In this document: positions 52,501 to 61,327 of the stretch, one piece after another
Layout of the letters: each line of letters begins with the position of its first letter
Numbering within the stretch: position 1 is the first letter of the stretch
NCBI GenBank assembly: GCA_949358305.1
Contig: OX442314.1
Span: forward strand, 41,112,581-41,176,580
Length of the DNA: 64,000 nucleotides
From: Strigamia acuminata
Taxonomy: Eukaryota; Arthropoda; Chilopoda; Geophilomorpha; Linotaeniidae
Direction: 5' to 3'
Notes under the pieces: model-generated
What the model saw: only the letters and a program-made list of their open reading frames with translations
What the model was told of the DNA's origin: nothing
Databases searched by the model: none
Translations under genes and position numbers: made by a program

Positions 52501-54842
52501 ACGATCCTCAGTTTTGTTGTAACTCGCTCTTCTTTTATTATTGGCCTGTGTGGCATGTAATAAATCGGGTTGGACGTGTCTCCGGTCACTTCTTCAACGA
52601 TGCCTTGTTCCAATTGTTCCTCGATGACCTTTTTATATTCTAAATACAAGTTAGGCTGTCGTCGAAATTTTCTAAGCAAATTCATGAAACGCTGCTCTGC
52701 AATGATAAAATTATCTTCCAGCTCGTTGCTGTCGACGATCCACGGCAGTGCAACCGAGTAGTTGGTTCCAGTCCATCGTATTGATTCGTTGAATCTGCGC
52801 AGAACTTCGACTTCATCCGTGTCTTCCACCGACTCATGCTGGATTCCAATGGCCTCCAATTCCCAGAGTTTCTTCATAATGTCATCTGTGGATTGTACAA
52901 GGGTGATTTTATTTGTTCTCACCGTTGTTGCAAGGATGTGTGTGCCATTGGTTGTTTGTCCATGCAGTGTCCACCCAAAGTTTGTGTTGACCGCTATTAA
53001 GTTGTCTTCGATGAATTCGGTCTTCTTCGTCGTAATTTTCCAGTAGTTATCGACTCCAATTAACAAATCCACCTCGTCGGAATGCAGTGCTACCTGTCTG
53101 CACGTTACTTGGACTCCTTTTTGCTCTAATTTTTTGTTCAGGTATTCATTCGGGACTTCGCAGGGTGTTGACGTTACGTGTGGGATTTCTACGGCTTCGA
53201 TCTTGATACGAGGCGTCTTGGCGTGTGTCGGAGTGAGAGTCAATTCCACTTTGTTGTGGACTCCAGTCGTCGGTTCACGTCCAAACACGGATAACGTCAT
53301 TTGCTCAGTTCCTATAATTTTTAGATTCAATTTTCGCGATAATTCAGCTCTTATGAATGTCCGTTGTGCCCCGCCATCGACGTAGCACACGGCTGGTTTT
53401 GTCATTTTTTCACCAATCACGTTTACCATCGTGACCATCAAGAATTCGTATTTTCGATTGTTTTTACTCACGACGGCTGAGGCGTGTACTTTTGACGCAT
53501 TGTTGTCGATCGGGTTGACTCGTGGTTGATCGCAGATTTGAGTGTGGTGTAATCCATCGCATCGGAAGCATTTCATGGTGGTACGGCAGTCTTCAGTTTT
53601 ATGAGGTGTTCTGCCTAAACATCTCATGCAGGTTCCTTGAGATTGGATTTTCTTCCTTCGCTCTTCCACCGTGAGTGGGCACGTTTTTCTGCTGTGTTCA
53701 TTAGAAGAGCAAAATTGGCATTTATTCATTACCACTGAGAGTGAGTTGACGGAACTCTCCTTGGCTCCTCCTCTGCGTCGATGTGACTTTCCCTTCGAAT
53801 CTCCACTTCCTTTGGCCGGGTCAGTTGGCGTGGGTGTTTTGATCGCTTTTTGTTGGTTTATCATCATTTCGTATCGATTCTCCTTTAATAAAAATTCTCG
53901 TACCCACGACATTAATCTGATTACCGATCGTTCGCCCTCGCAGTCGTCATCATATTTGCGCATCACGGTTCTCGGAATGGCTGCGGCCAGGACGGGGAAC
54001 AGCATGCGTTGGATTTCTACGAGCGGAACTTGGATATTCGACAAGTTTTCCACGTTTATTTCCACGTGTCGGTGCAGCTTTTGTAGTCCAACAATGTCCC
54101 GTTCACTGCTAATGATTGGCAAATTTAATAAGTTAGACAAAAACCTGTTTTCCAACACTGCCCGATCACAGTATTTTTTCGTCAGTCGATTCACAGCCAC
54201 GGCGTAGTTGGCGGCATTTATTTCGAGTGTTCTAATTTCCTCCATTGCGTCGCCGAGCAGATGAGCACGTAAGTGCAGCAGCTTTTGTTCCTCGTCGAGC
54301 GTCGCGTCGTCCGCGACCTGTACGCAAAAAGTCTTCCAGAAACCCCCCCAGTCCTCGGGTCGTTTCCCGTCGAACCTCGGAATTTCCAGCGGTTTTCTTC
54401 TTACATTTTGGTGGATCACGGGCGGCGGAGTGGCTCGAGCGGTGGCGGTCACAGCGGCGGTCACGGCTGCGACGAGCGCGTCGTGGTCAATCGGCGTGGG
54501 TGCGGGCAGCGGAGCGTCGACTACAGGTGGAACAGGCGGGTAATTTATTCGAATGTACCTGTCTATCGTTGCCTTTGTAGCGGCTGCTCTGTCTTCTGTC
54601 GCATCCATATCGCCCATTGTTTCATCGATCTCGTGTTCCGACTTGGCTTGTTCCAAACAGACTTCAAACGATTTTTGTGCTCTGAGTAATTTTTGGTTGA
54701 GTTGTTGCGACCAAAGGGCGAGTTCGTCCTTCGACAATAGGGCTGCGTTGTTGACTCCCGTGGTGATAGTGGTCATCAGGGCGTTGGCAGCAGCAATGGC
54801 CGTCGTGAGCGCTCGCCTCTTTATCTCGTACACGCGTACCAT
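49572..54842 (-). CDS. gag-pol: BEL Gag-Pol polyprotein
   Basis: 1756 residues from an ATG 44 bases after the primer-binding site. In order: a DUF1759-type Gag region (around IPRFDGKRPEDWGGFWKTF); three CCHC knuckles (CQFCSSNEHSRKTC near 374, then CMRCLGRTPHKTEDC and CFRCDGLHHTQIC); a DUF1758-type aspartic protease (CYVDGGAQRTFI); reverse transcriptase with LRIVFDASA, ASDIRKAFHMI and YVDD (about 907); RNase H/Pao region (IFSDASPKAYGAVAY, YWTDSQICLHWI); integrase with a zinc domain and residues in GVDFAGP (about 1457), YSDNGTTF (about 1514) and WERMIQTV (about 1566); and a DUF5641-type C-terminal domain. All catalytic motifs are intact. The stop codon is supplied by the LTR itself. Confidence 0.95.
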   Translation of the reverse strand: MVRVYEIKRRALTTAIAAANALMTTITTGVNNAALLSKDELALWSQQLNQKLLRAQKSFEVCLEQAKSEHEIDETMGDMDATEDRAAATKATIDRYIRINYPPVPPVVDAPLPAPTPIDHDALVAAVTAAVTATARATPPPVIHQNVRRKPLEIPRFDGKRPEDWGGFWKTFCVQVADDATLDEEQKLLHLRAHLLGDAMEEIRTLEINAANYAVAVNRLTKKYCDRAVLENRFLSNLLNLPIISSERDIVGLQKLHRHVEINVENLSNIQVPLVEIQRMLFPVLAAAIPRTVMRKYDDDCEGERSVIRLMSWVREFLLKENRYEMMINQQKAIKTPTPTDPAKGSGDSKGKSHRRRGGAKESSVNSLSVVMNKCQFCSSNEHSRKTCPLTVEERRKKIQSQGTCMRCLGRTPHKTEDCRTTMKCFRCDGLHHTQICDQPRVNPIDNNASKVHASAVVSKNNRKYEFLMVTMVNVIGEKMTKPAVCYVDGGAQRTFIRAELSRKLNLKIIGTEQMTLSVFGREPTTGVHNKVELTLTPTHAKTPRIKIEAVEIPHVTSTPCEVPNEYLNKKLEQKGVQVTCRQVALHSDEVDLLIGVDNYWKITTKKTEFIEDNLIAVNTNFGWTLHGQTTNGTHILATTVRTNKITLVQSTDDIMKKLWELEAIGIQHESVEDTDEVEVLRRFNESIRWTGTNYSVALPWIVDSNELEDNFIIAEQRFMNLLRKFRRQPNLYLEYKKVIEEQLEQGIVEEVTGDTSNPIYYMPHRPIIKEERVTTKLRIVFDASAHRKGQLSLNDCLSKGINFLPSLIVVLTKFRLRKIAEASDIRKAFHMIEIEVKDRDVTRFFWICADWDGTGRAKIRILRQTRVLFGAAPSPFLLNATIKRHIKIYKDKYPATYELLSRFLYVDDLLTSVDDIEQAMKTYDQSREMLSSAGMQLVKWQSNSPELREIFRKDDPTNAEVTSDEESKVLGLKWNPTSDTLSLQMENISSVNNKTATKREVVQITAQIFDPLGFVTPFVVTARIFFQSLWLRKLEWDEKLDEALRLNWLKWAEQIPNLSKFNIPRWLGVKNEMNCEIHIFSDASPKAYGAVAYIQDTTEDLIESFFIFSKCRVAPVKALTLPKLELMGALVAVRMADQIKQVTSCREVHYWTDSQICLHWIRNTAKRPPTFIQNRVLEIREKSKIDNWRHVPGVDNPADRLTRGLTVDELLTDKLWWNGPDWIRGSRDDWPNSQTEITDDSDEDDMEIHIESLQIINTDFIFSKFSSFARIRRVTAWMLRFAANTRAADTSEKIQGPLTVTELKRAEMTLIRAAQRECYGAEMTRLQNGKPLTDSKLQNLKVFLDVSGVLKLDTRLKNSKDAITANSPVLLPSDHALTKLILSFSHSQVFHCGLTATLAYFRQNYWTPAARRTLKTILNKCVTCKRINGRLMREVPGQLPFDRVSQCSPFAITGVDFAGPIIVRGRKTKAYIALFTCANVRAVHLELIPSLTTSDFVGVLERFISRRGMPRTIYSDNGTTFHRTNRELCALLQNTKDDSVRNFLTQKGIEWKFIVENAPWWGGFWERMIQTVKSCLKKTIGSASLNFFQLETLLTQVEAIINKRPITYIYDAPNEPEALTPAHFLTGTNLTSLPSAEDATLNEPTQQSFIHQWKRRQSILMDFWRRWSREYLVDLKRQVGKPNTCQLQTGDVVLVEDLLKSRVNWKMARVTSIHPGKDGVTRSCELLMPNGNKFRRPVQRLIKMEIHSGPVPPAV

Positions 54843-54885
54843 ATTTGTGATTCAGCGTGTGATGTGGGGAATTACTTAGATGTTT

Positions 54886-54903
54886 TCCCGGGTTTCGGCA
54901 CCA
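54886..54903 (-). promoter_or_regulatory. Primer-binding site of BEL
   Basis: The minus strand reads TGGTGCCGAAACCCGGGA, two bases after the 5' LTR, complementary to the 3' end of a tRNA ending TTTCGGCACCA. This type is common in BEL/Pao elements. Confidence 0.88.
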
Positions 54904-54905
54904 AA

Positions 54906-55378
54906 TTTGAAATGCAAGGTGAATACTTGCGGATAGTTCATTAATTTCCTGGTTAACAATACTAAATTTCAAATTAATGTATGAAAATGAGAAATAAAGA
55001 AGCACGACTTGTTGGTTCAAAAACTTCTTCAAGACTAATTTTATTCTATTCAGAACAGTGGTAATTAAAAATACAAAGAAACAAATGACAAATACTCCAT
55101 GCTACAGGGTGAAGCACACGGAGAAAATATGACGAGTTCCAAAGGGGAACGCCAGATAATTGCTAACACATAGAAAGACGAGTTGATTCTCAGAAAAAGA
55201 TAAAAAGGTCAAGTTGAAAAATAGCCACTTCAAATTAAATAAAATACAACTTTAAAAGAATTAAATAAAACACAGTCAAATTCAATGATATATCAAATAT
55301 CGGACTATTTCAAACAATGAACAAATAATGAATAAATTTTAATAATAATACACGTGTAAAAGCGTGTCGGTTTTCACA
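54906..55378 (-). repeat. 5' LTR of BEL
   Basis: 473 bp, same as 49104-49576. It should hold the promoter for the minus-strand transcript. Confidence 0.93.
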
Positions 55379-55383
55379 ATGTA

Positions 55384-57555
55384 TATCTCCAATGATGTAT
55401 TGCATGGCATCTACATAGTCGGGTCTCCCAGGTGGTCTGGCCTGAATGGGTCTCTCCACGAGTCTTTCAACCACTTTGACCTCTTCTTCGGGGATAGGTT
55501 CGCTATGAACACTGTCTGTGTCAGAGTCATCGCAAGACTCTTCACCTGATAAATCTGAATCGTCAGTGGCAGGTGATGGGCCAGATTGGGGATTCTTAAG
55601 ATTCTCGTACCAGAAATTCTGTTCCAAAATTTTAACGTGTTTTGAGAGAAAAACTTGGTTTTTGTTCGGATCCCAAATCCGATAACCACGGGTGGAAGAG
55701 GCATATCCGACTAAGGCCCCCGCCCATGCTCTCTCTTGTAACTTCCCAGCCCTTGTCTGTGAAGGGACATGCACATAAGTCAAAGCTCCAATGCATTTGA
55801 CGTGTCGGAGGGACAATTTCTTGTTGAAAAATACATTATAAGGTGTTCTCCCACCCAATCCCGCATGTGGAAAACGATTTTTCAAATAAACGACAGAAAC
55901 TGCAAGTTCTGCCCACAGGGATGGGGGAAAATTGTTTTCAATAAGTAAAGCCCTTATTCCACCAAAAATGGTCCGGTTCGCCCTCTCAGCGACCGAATTC
56001 ATCTCAGGGCTATACGTGTTCGTTCGCATACATTTTAATCCGATGCTATTCGCATAATCCTCCCATTGTTTTGATACGAACTCCCCGCCATTGTCAGTTT
56101 TAATGGATTTGACTTTCCTAGAAGTCGTTCTTTCAATTTCGGTCAGCCATTTCTTGAAATGGCTCAAAACTTCACTTTTCTTTTTCATAATCACGATCCA
56201 CATCAATCGTGAGAAGTCATCGACCATAATGAGATAGTAGAACGCCCCACCTATGCTTTTAACTGGTGAAGCGCCCCACACGTCTAAATGAACAATGTCT
56301 AAAATCCCTTTGGTCGTAATGGTTGGGATGGGGGGGAAGCTGGCACGTGTGCTTTTCGCTTTCGAACAAGCATCACAACTCGACAAGTCCATATTGGACA
56401 ACTTCAAACCAAAAACTTCAGTAGATTTGTTCAATAACGCAATTCCCTTTGCATTAAGATGTCCCATACGAGAGTGCCAGACGTCCATCGTCTGGGGTTT
56501 GTCTGGTTTAACAGAAACAATCTTTCCATTTTCAACCCCATTTCCATTTTCAACCCCATTCCCATTTGTTAAATCGTTTTGCACAATTGTTTTCAAAATT
56601 TTTGGGTTCCTTATTTTATTACCCTTACTGGCTACTAGGCCTACTTGTGTGTTATTCAAAACACTTGATTGTTGACTCGAAATTTCCATACTCGCATTGT
56701 TTGCAACGATCGCTGGCGCATTATTCGCAGTTTTCGCTTGCCCTTTAATCGCAGGTACAGGTTTCCCTGATTTACTCAAATTTTGGGTTAATGCCGTCTT
56801 AAAATCTAAGTTAGTTAGTAAAGATTTGACAGTTTCCTCACCCTTTGAAGGTGGACTAGACACCACTGTTACACTCTGTTGCGCAGACAATGCAACAGTG
56901 TTTACAGAATTCTTTGGATGAATTCGACAATTGACTTTGTACATCCTATCACTCGTACGTGTCGCAGTGATAGAAGGATCGTCAATTGTCTCATCATAAA
57001 TTAACATTTTCCCATTTTTCACAATGGTGGTAGCTCCAGCTTCATCCGTACGACCTAAAGAAATCAAGTTCTTTTTGAAGTTGGGTGCGTAGTAAACGTT
57101 TTTCAACGTTAATTCACGTGTACACTGTCCATGAAGTGAAATTAATGTTACATTTCCAATGCCCTCGATTTTCGACTTTCCGTCTCCCTGTTGAACAGAA
57201 TAACCAGTCAATGGTTTAAAGTCCGAAAACCAGGTTTTGTTGAACGAGAAATGGTCCGTCGCGCCTGTGTCGACGTACCATTGCGAATCGTAATTCGCAT
57301 GTGACAACAATGACACTACAACAGGGGGTTGTTCTTGGCAAATCGCTGCAGAGAAGTAAGACACCGGGGAACTGCTAAAAATGTCCATTTGCGTGACAGT
57401 GACCTTCTGCTGGCTTTTCCCACGACTCTTCCCTCGTTGATTTCCCCTGCTGAACTGTCCTGTCGGGTTTCCTCTCGTAGCACTTTGTTGCTGTTTAGGT
57501 GGAGAAGAGCAGTCCCTGGCAAGGTGGTTCGTTCCACCACATTGTGGTGACCACA
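55384..57555 (-). pseudogene. pol: Copia-B Pol, N-terminal part (protease and integrase)
   Basis: The open frame begins without an ATG just after the frame-breaking 14 bp in the zinc knuckle (CGGTNHLARDC is its second half). A Gln/Arg-rich linker leads to protease WYVDTGATDHFSF. A pre-integrase zinc domain (WHSRMGHLN...CDACSKAK) and an integrase core follow, with HLDVWGA, KTDNGGEF and a Glu near SVAERANRT. A copia integrase C-terminal region (LRHVKCIGALTYVHV) and a proline-rich linker are cut by the BEL LTR at 55378. The last residues of the apparent ORF come from the LTR. Confidence 0.88.
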
Positions 57556-58269
57556 ATTATAACAAACACGTGGAAAATTGGGGACATTTCCACCCCGACC
57601 ACGTTGCCATCTGCCTTTGGTGAAATATGCACTCGTATTCTCAATCGTGCCCAAGGAAACACCAAATTCATCCGTTTGCTCGTAGAGGCGATTATATTCG
57701 CCTAATAAACGTTCTTTGACAGTCTTCGAGGTGAAGTCTGGGTCTCCCCAGTGGTAGACCGTCTGCTTGACTGTCTCGTATTGTTGTGGCAGTAGATCCA
57801 GGTACTGGAAGGCCAAGAATTCGTCGGAAATGTCTATTTTGACGTCTTTCAATTCCAGTGCCTTCCTGTCGACTCTGGCCAAGAAAACCATCATCTCCTC
57901 TTGCTCATGGAGTTTCAACATGAGAAATTCGCGACGAAGTCGTGCTTTGCGTGCTCTGGTAGTGGGCTGGTAAGCAGCTTTGAGTGCTTCCCAAACCTCT
58001 TTGGCCCCTTCGTGTGCCACAGCCACTACTTGTTGGGCTTTTCCACAAGCCAGACAAATGGTGGAGCGCGCTTTCTCTTTGCGCTTGTCAAACTCCCTAA
58101 CTTCTTTCGCAGAAGCCGTGGCTGGCAAGGCTTTCTCCTTGCCAGTCACGTGGCCCCAAACTCCATATGATTGCAAAAGGAGTTGGATTTGAACACTCCA
58201 CGTCGAATAGTTCGTTCCATTCAATTTTTCGACGTCCTTATAGTCGTCTCGGCGATCCCAACTTGCCAT
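57530..58269 (-). pseudogene. gag: Copia-B Gag, frame-broken in the zinc knuckle
   Basis: From the ATG at 58269 (MASWDRRDDYKDVEKLNG) it encodes a typical copia Gag with LNGTNYSTWSVQIQLLL, a helical central part (RREFLMLKLHEQEEM, YLDLLPQQYETVKQTV) and an Arg/Gly-rich stretch before CYNCG. The frame then runs into unrelated residues to 57316, because an extra 14 bp within about 57537-57556 shifts it. Without the extra bases the knuckle would have regular C-x2-C-x4-H-x4-C spacing and run on into the protease frame. Gag-Pol is therefore normally one ORF in this family, as in Copia-A. Confidence 0.85.
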
Positions 58270-59331
58270 GTTGAGAAAATTCGACGAAAAACGACGCACA
58301 AATCACTAAATCACAAATTTCCGAAGAAAAACACAAAAAAAATTCACAATACACGTGAATATGTCGCACGGAGAAGCAATTTGCCCCCAAAAATTGAAGG
58401 CGAAATAATACAGTACTTCCCAAGGGGGATCTCAATAAGTGAGATCGAGACTCGAATCTGGCAACCCTGCTAGCTTCCGACCGCCAACCTGGTGGCGCGG
58501 GACGGCTAACTTGTGCCACGGGTAAGCCCAGACCGAAATGAGACTGTACGTGAGCGACTGCTCAAAGGGTACAGAATAATCTAAGTGGCCCAACACAAAA
58601 ACCTTAAAATAAACAGAGTTTCACGAAAAATTCTTAACTAAAATACACTGTGTGATGTGAAGCTGGCCAGTTACGGCTTCACGTTGTCTTCGCACGGAAT
58701 CGGCTGACGTGCAATCCGCGTACACTCATCCGTGTAAACGCGGAGAAAAACGTCGTAGCGCCCGTCTGCGCCTTCGTACTCGCTTTCCTGGTGCGAGATA
58801 CGGAAAAGAATTGCCCACACACACGCTTATCGTGTGCAGGACTTCTCGGTGAGTCAGTTCGTGTCGAAACGCTGATTTTTCGTCTTTCTTTGACGAAAAA
58901 TGGCCGCCGTTGTGAAATTGTCGATTCCCGATGATTTCCGTGTCGATTTCACGGCAAAACGATCCGAAATCCAACGTCGTTTCGACGTATTCCCTCGTCG
59001 AATCGATGCGAGCGTGTAGCAACTCGTATACGCGTCCAGCGTGGGGCTTCACCGTCGTACACGATGAAAATCCCAAAAGAAAAAATGGCGCCGCCGGAGA
59101 AAATCCGTTATATCGGCAAAAACAGTTTAAATTATTCGAAAATAAACGTTCCTTACACCGTTGGAATCCTATTCCTTTGCAGAATCGTCCGCACACGTAA
59201 TCCAGACGTTTGCCGCCCCGAAAATTCGTTTTCACGACGAATTGGGCGGGCGCGCACTTCGCGACTTCTTGGAGTCGAAAAATGTCCGTTTTCTCTTCAA
59301 TTCTTCTAAAATTGGCCGGCGCTGGTCGTCG
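58270..59331 (-). other. Copia-B 5' leader
   Basis: About 1.06 kb of leader with many cgtcg/cgaaa strings. A 222-codon minus-strand frame (58726-59394) starts within the LTR and has no protein-like features beyond composition, so it is not called as a gene. Confidence 0.55.
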
Positions 59332-59348
59332 CCGATCCTCTGCTACCA
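59332..59348 (-). promoter_or_regulatory. Primer-binding site of Copia-B
   Basis: Minus strand TGGTAGCAGAGGATCGG, two bases after the 5' LTR end (CGTCA). Same type as Copia-C. Confidence 0.85.
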
Positions 59349-59350
59349 TT

Positions 59351-59808
59351 TGACGAGCGTATTTGGACCTGTAGCATGCGGAAATAACTTGCAAGCCGAT
59401 TATAAAGTGCGGTTAGTTCGCAACACGCGACCGCCATCTTTATTCACCGAAAAACATAAAGACAGTGATCTGGGTTGAGGCTATTTGATCTCAACACAGG
59501 TTACAAATCAAAAGGGAGAATGGATCTATTATTACAACTAAAGGATTCATTCTTTACAATAGTATAAAAGCTAAAGTAATAGATAAACAATATCAAACAT
59601 AACTAAAGGATCATCGCTCAACAAGCAGACGACGGGACGCACGTTATCATGTTGACACAGCCAGTTGCGGTACAGAACAAGCGTAGTTTAAAGGTCGGAA
59701 TCAACTGGCTGACCATTCGTATCGATACCTGAAATAACGCGCTTATTGTGCCTATTCGGAAATGCACAACAAATATGATTATCGCAAATAATTCATCGCA
59801 AACCAATA
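59351..59808 (-). repeat. 5' LTR of Copia-B
   Basis: 458 bp, partner of 46638-47095. Visible differences include gac/gaa at the start, ctgtagc/ctatagc, caagccg/caaaccg and tatcaaa/taccaaa. Confidence 0.9.
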
Positions 59809-59854
59809 ACGATCACCACGAAGCAGCCATAAAAATCAAAAGTAATTTCCAAAA

Positions 59855-61327
59855 ATGAGAAATGATTGGAAGAAGGAAATTGAACGAGCCATAAACAACG
59901 CTTCCGAGGATGATGACGAAGACCAGGTGGACTTATTACAAATAGTCGTAAACAACGAAGAGGGAAATTGGGATGAACCCGATGAACCCGATGCCCAACC
60001 CGACGTAAGTAAAAAAATAGAAAAAATTCAATTATCAAAAATTAAAAATACGAAATAAGTTCGTGGACTGACCACGAACGAAGAAATAATTTAACGTTAA
60101 GTGACAAATTGTCAAAATTAATCAAATGCCAAAAGAAAAAAGTAACTTCGAGACACGTGGTCGAAAAGCACATGGCCGACCATGACGCCATCTTGTGTGA
60201 AACGAAAACATCTCCACAAAATATGACAAATTAATCAACGTTTCTAATATATTCCTTGATATTTTAATATTTAGGACGGATATCGCACTACGTGGGGACA
60301 AATCGACCCGAAGCGAGTCTCAGCCGGCAGCTTATGGCGTGAAGTCATCCCCATACTGTTCCGACAAGCGCTTGAAGAATCAGTCGACTTCGAACCATGG
60401 AAGATTCGCCTGTTATTGTCTCGTGCGATCAGCCGCTACTGGTCCAGCCAGCAAACGTTGATCCACTACATGCCACGCCAATACCAAGCAGCATTACGGG
60501 CAGTTATCTCAAGAAATATGGACCCGCCAGCGCCAATCCCAAATCCACTAATCCGAGCCGCCTTTCCAGACGATCAGCGAGGATGGGACGTCTATGAACA
60601 GTGGCGCGACGCCGAAACAGATGAAGAGAAACATCAAATTCATATGGCGTATTACGAAGAGGTGAGGCGAACTGCTCACGACGAGATTTTCGATCATCTA
60701 CAGCCAGACGGCTACTCGACTGAAGAAATCAAGATTTGGCTCCAACAGATCCGCGACGACCGATCCGACCGCCCAGATTGGAGGCCGAGACACGGTTTTA
60801 TTACCTCGCAACGGGCGATGCACCAACTGCACTTTCTCGGCTTCTTCGGTCGCAAACGCCAAAAAGCCGAAAAGCGTTTATCCAACGAGCACGATGAAGG
60901 AGGTTGCTCAGCGAAGAAACCATGCCTGGACAAGCCAAGCACTTCTAACAGCTCACAAAGCAAGAAACCCGCGACAAAGAAACGCCTGGCCAAACCAAGC
61001 GCCTTCTCTCGCCTCGGAAGAACGGAGGACCCGCAAACATCGCGACGTCAATCCAGGGACGCCCCGTCGACTAGCCGAAGAAGAGAAATTGGTCGCGAAC
61101 GACCAGATCATCAAGAAGATCGACGCAGACGCGATAAGAACCAAGAAAATTGGGATGACTATCGAAGAAACTACTTCCGACGGCGGGAGGAAAACAAAGA
61201 GTCTTGGAACAGACACCGAGAAGAATTCCTACGTGAACGAGATGAGAAAGCCAGACGCGAAAGAGAAAACCTTCGTCAGCAAGATGAACGAAGAAAGAGG
61301 GGATCCGAAAATCGCGCACGTTCATGA
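59855..61327 (+). CDS. Gypsy-2 ORF3, spliced accessory protein (first part)
   Basis: Exon 1 (59855-60004) starts at an ATG and encodes 50 acidic residues (MRNDWKKEIERAINN..., then repeated DEPDEPDAQ). It ends at a strong donor GTAAGT (60005). The intron is 60005-60274 and ends TTTAATATTTAG. Exon 2 begins at 60275 in the same phase. Exon 2 opens with a Trp-rich region (TTWGQIDPKRVSAGSLWREV, LLSRAISRYWSSQQTLIHYM, WDVYEQWRDAETDEEKHQI). A long, highly charged Arg/Glu/Asp-rich helical stretch with basic nuclear-localisation-like strings (SKKPATKKRLAKP) follows. The frame meets TGA at 61325-61327 but stays open in register beyond it. There is no signal peptide, membrane span or known domain. Function unknown. 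Confidence 0.7.

Larger units (their letters stand above)
49104..55378 (-). mobile_element. BEL: complete BEL/Pao retrotransposon nested in Copia-B
   Basis: 6275 bp with two 473-bp LTRs that are identical by eye (49104-49576 and 54906-55378). The target duplication is ATGTA (49099-49103 and 55379-55383); one more shared base would make it six. It has a primer-binding site and a single uninterrupted gag-pol ORF of 1756 codons. Identical LTRs make it the youngest layer of the nest, possibly still active. Confidence 0.95.
46638..59808 (-). mobile_element. Copia-B: Ty1/copia element nested in Gypsy-2 and split by BEL
   Basis: Its 458-bp LTRs (46638-47095 and 59351-59808) differ at about four sites and are flanked by ACGAT (46633-46637 and 59809-59813). 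Without the BEL element it would be about 6.9 kb. It has a primer-binding site, a leader, gag, protease/integrase and reverse transcriptase/RNase H segments, and a purine tract. It is inactivated by a 14-bp frameshift in the zinc knuckle and by the BEL insertion. Confidence 0.93.

Noticed and set aside
58726-59394. 222-codon minus ORF in the Copia-B leader
   Set aside because: Starts in the LTR, crosses the primer-binding site, and shows no protein family features.
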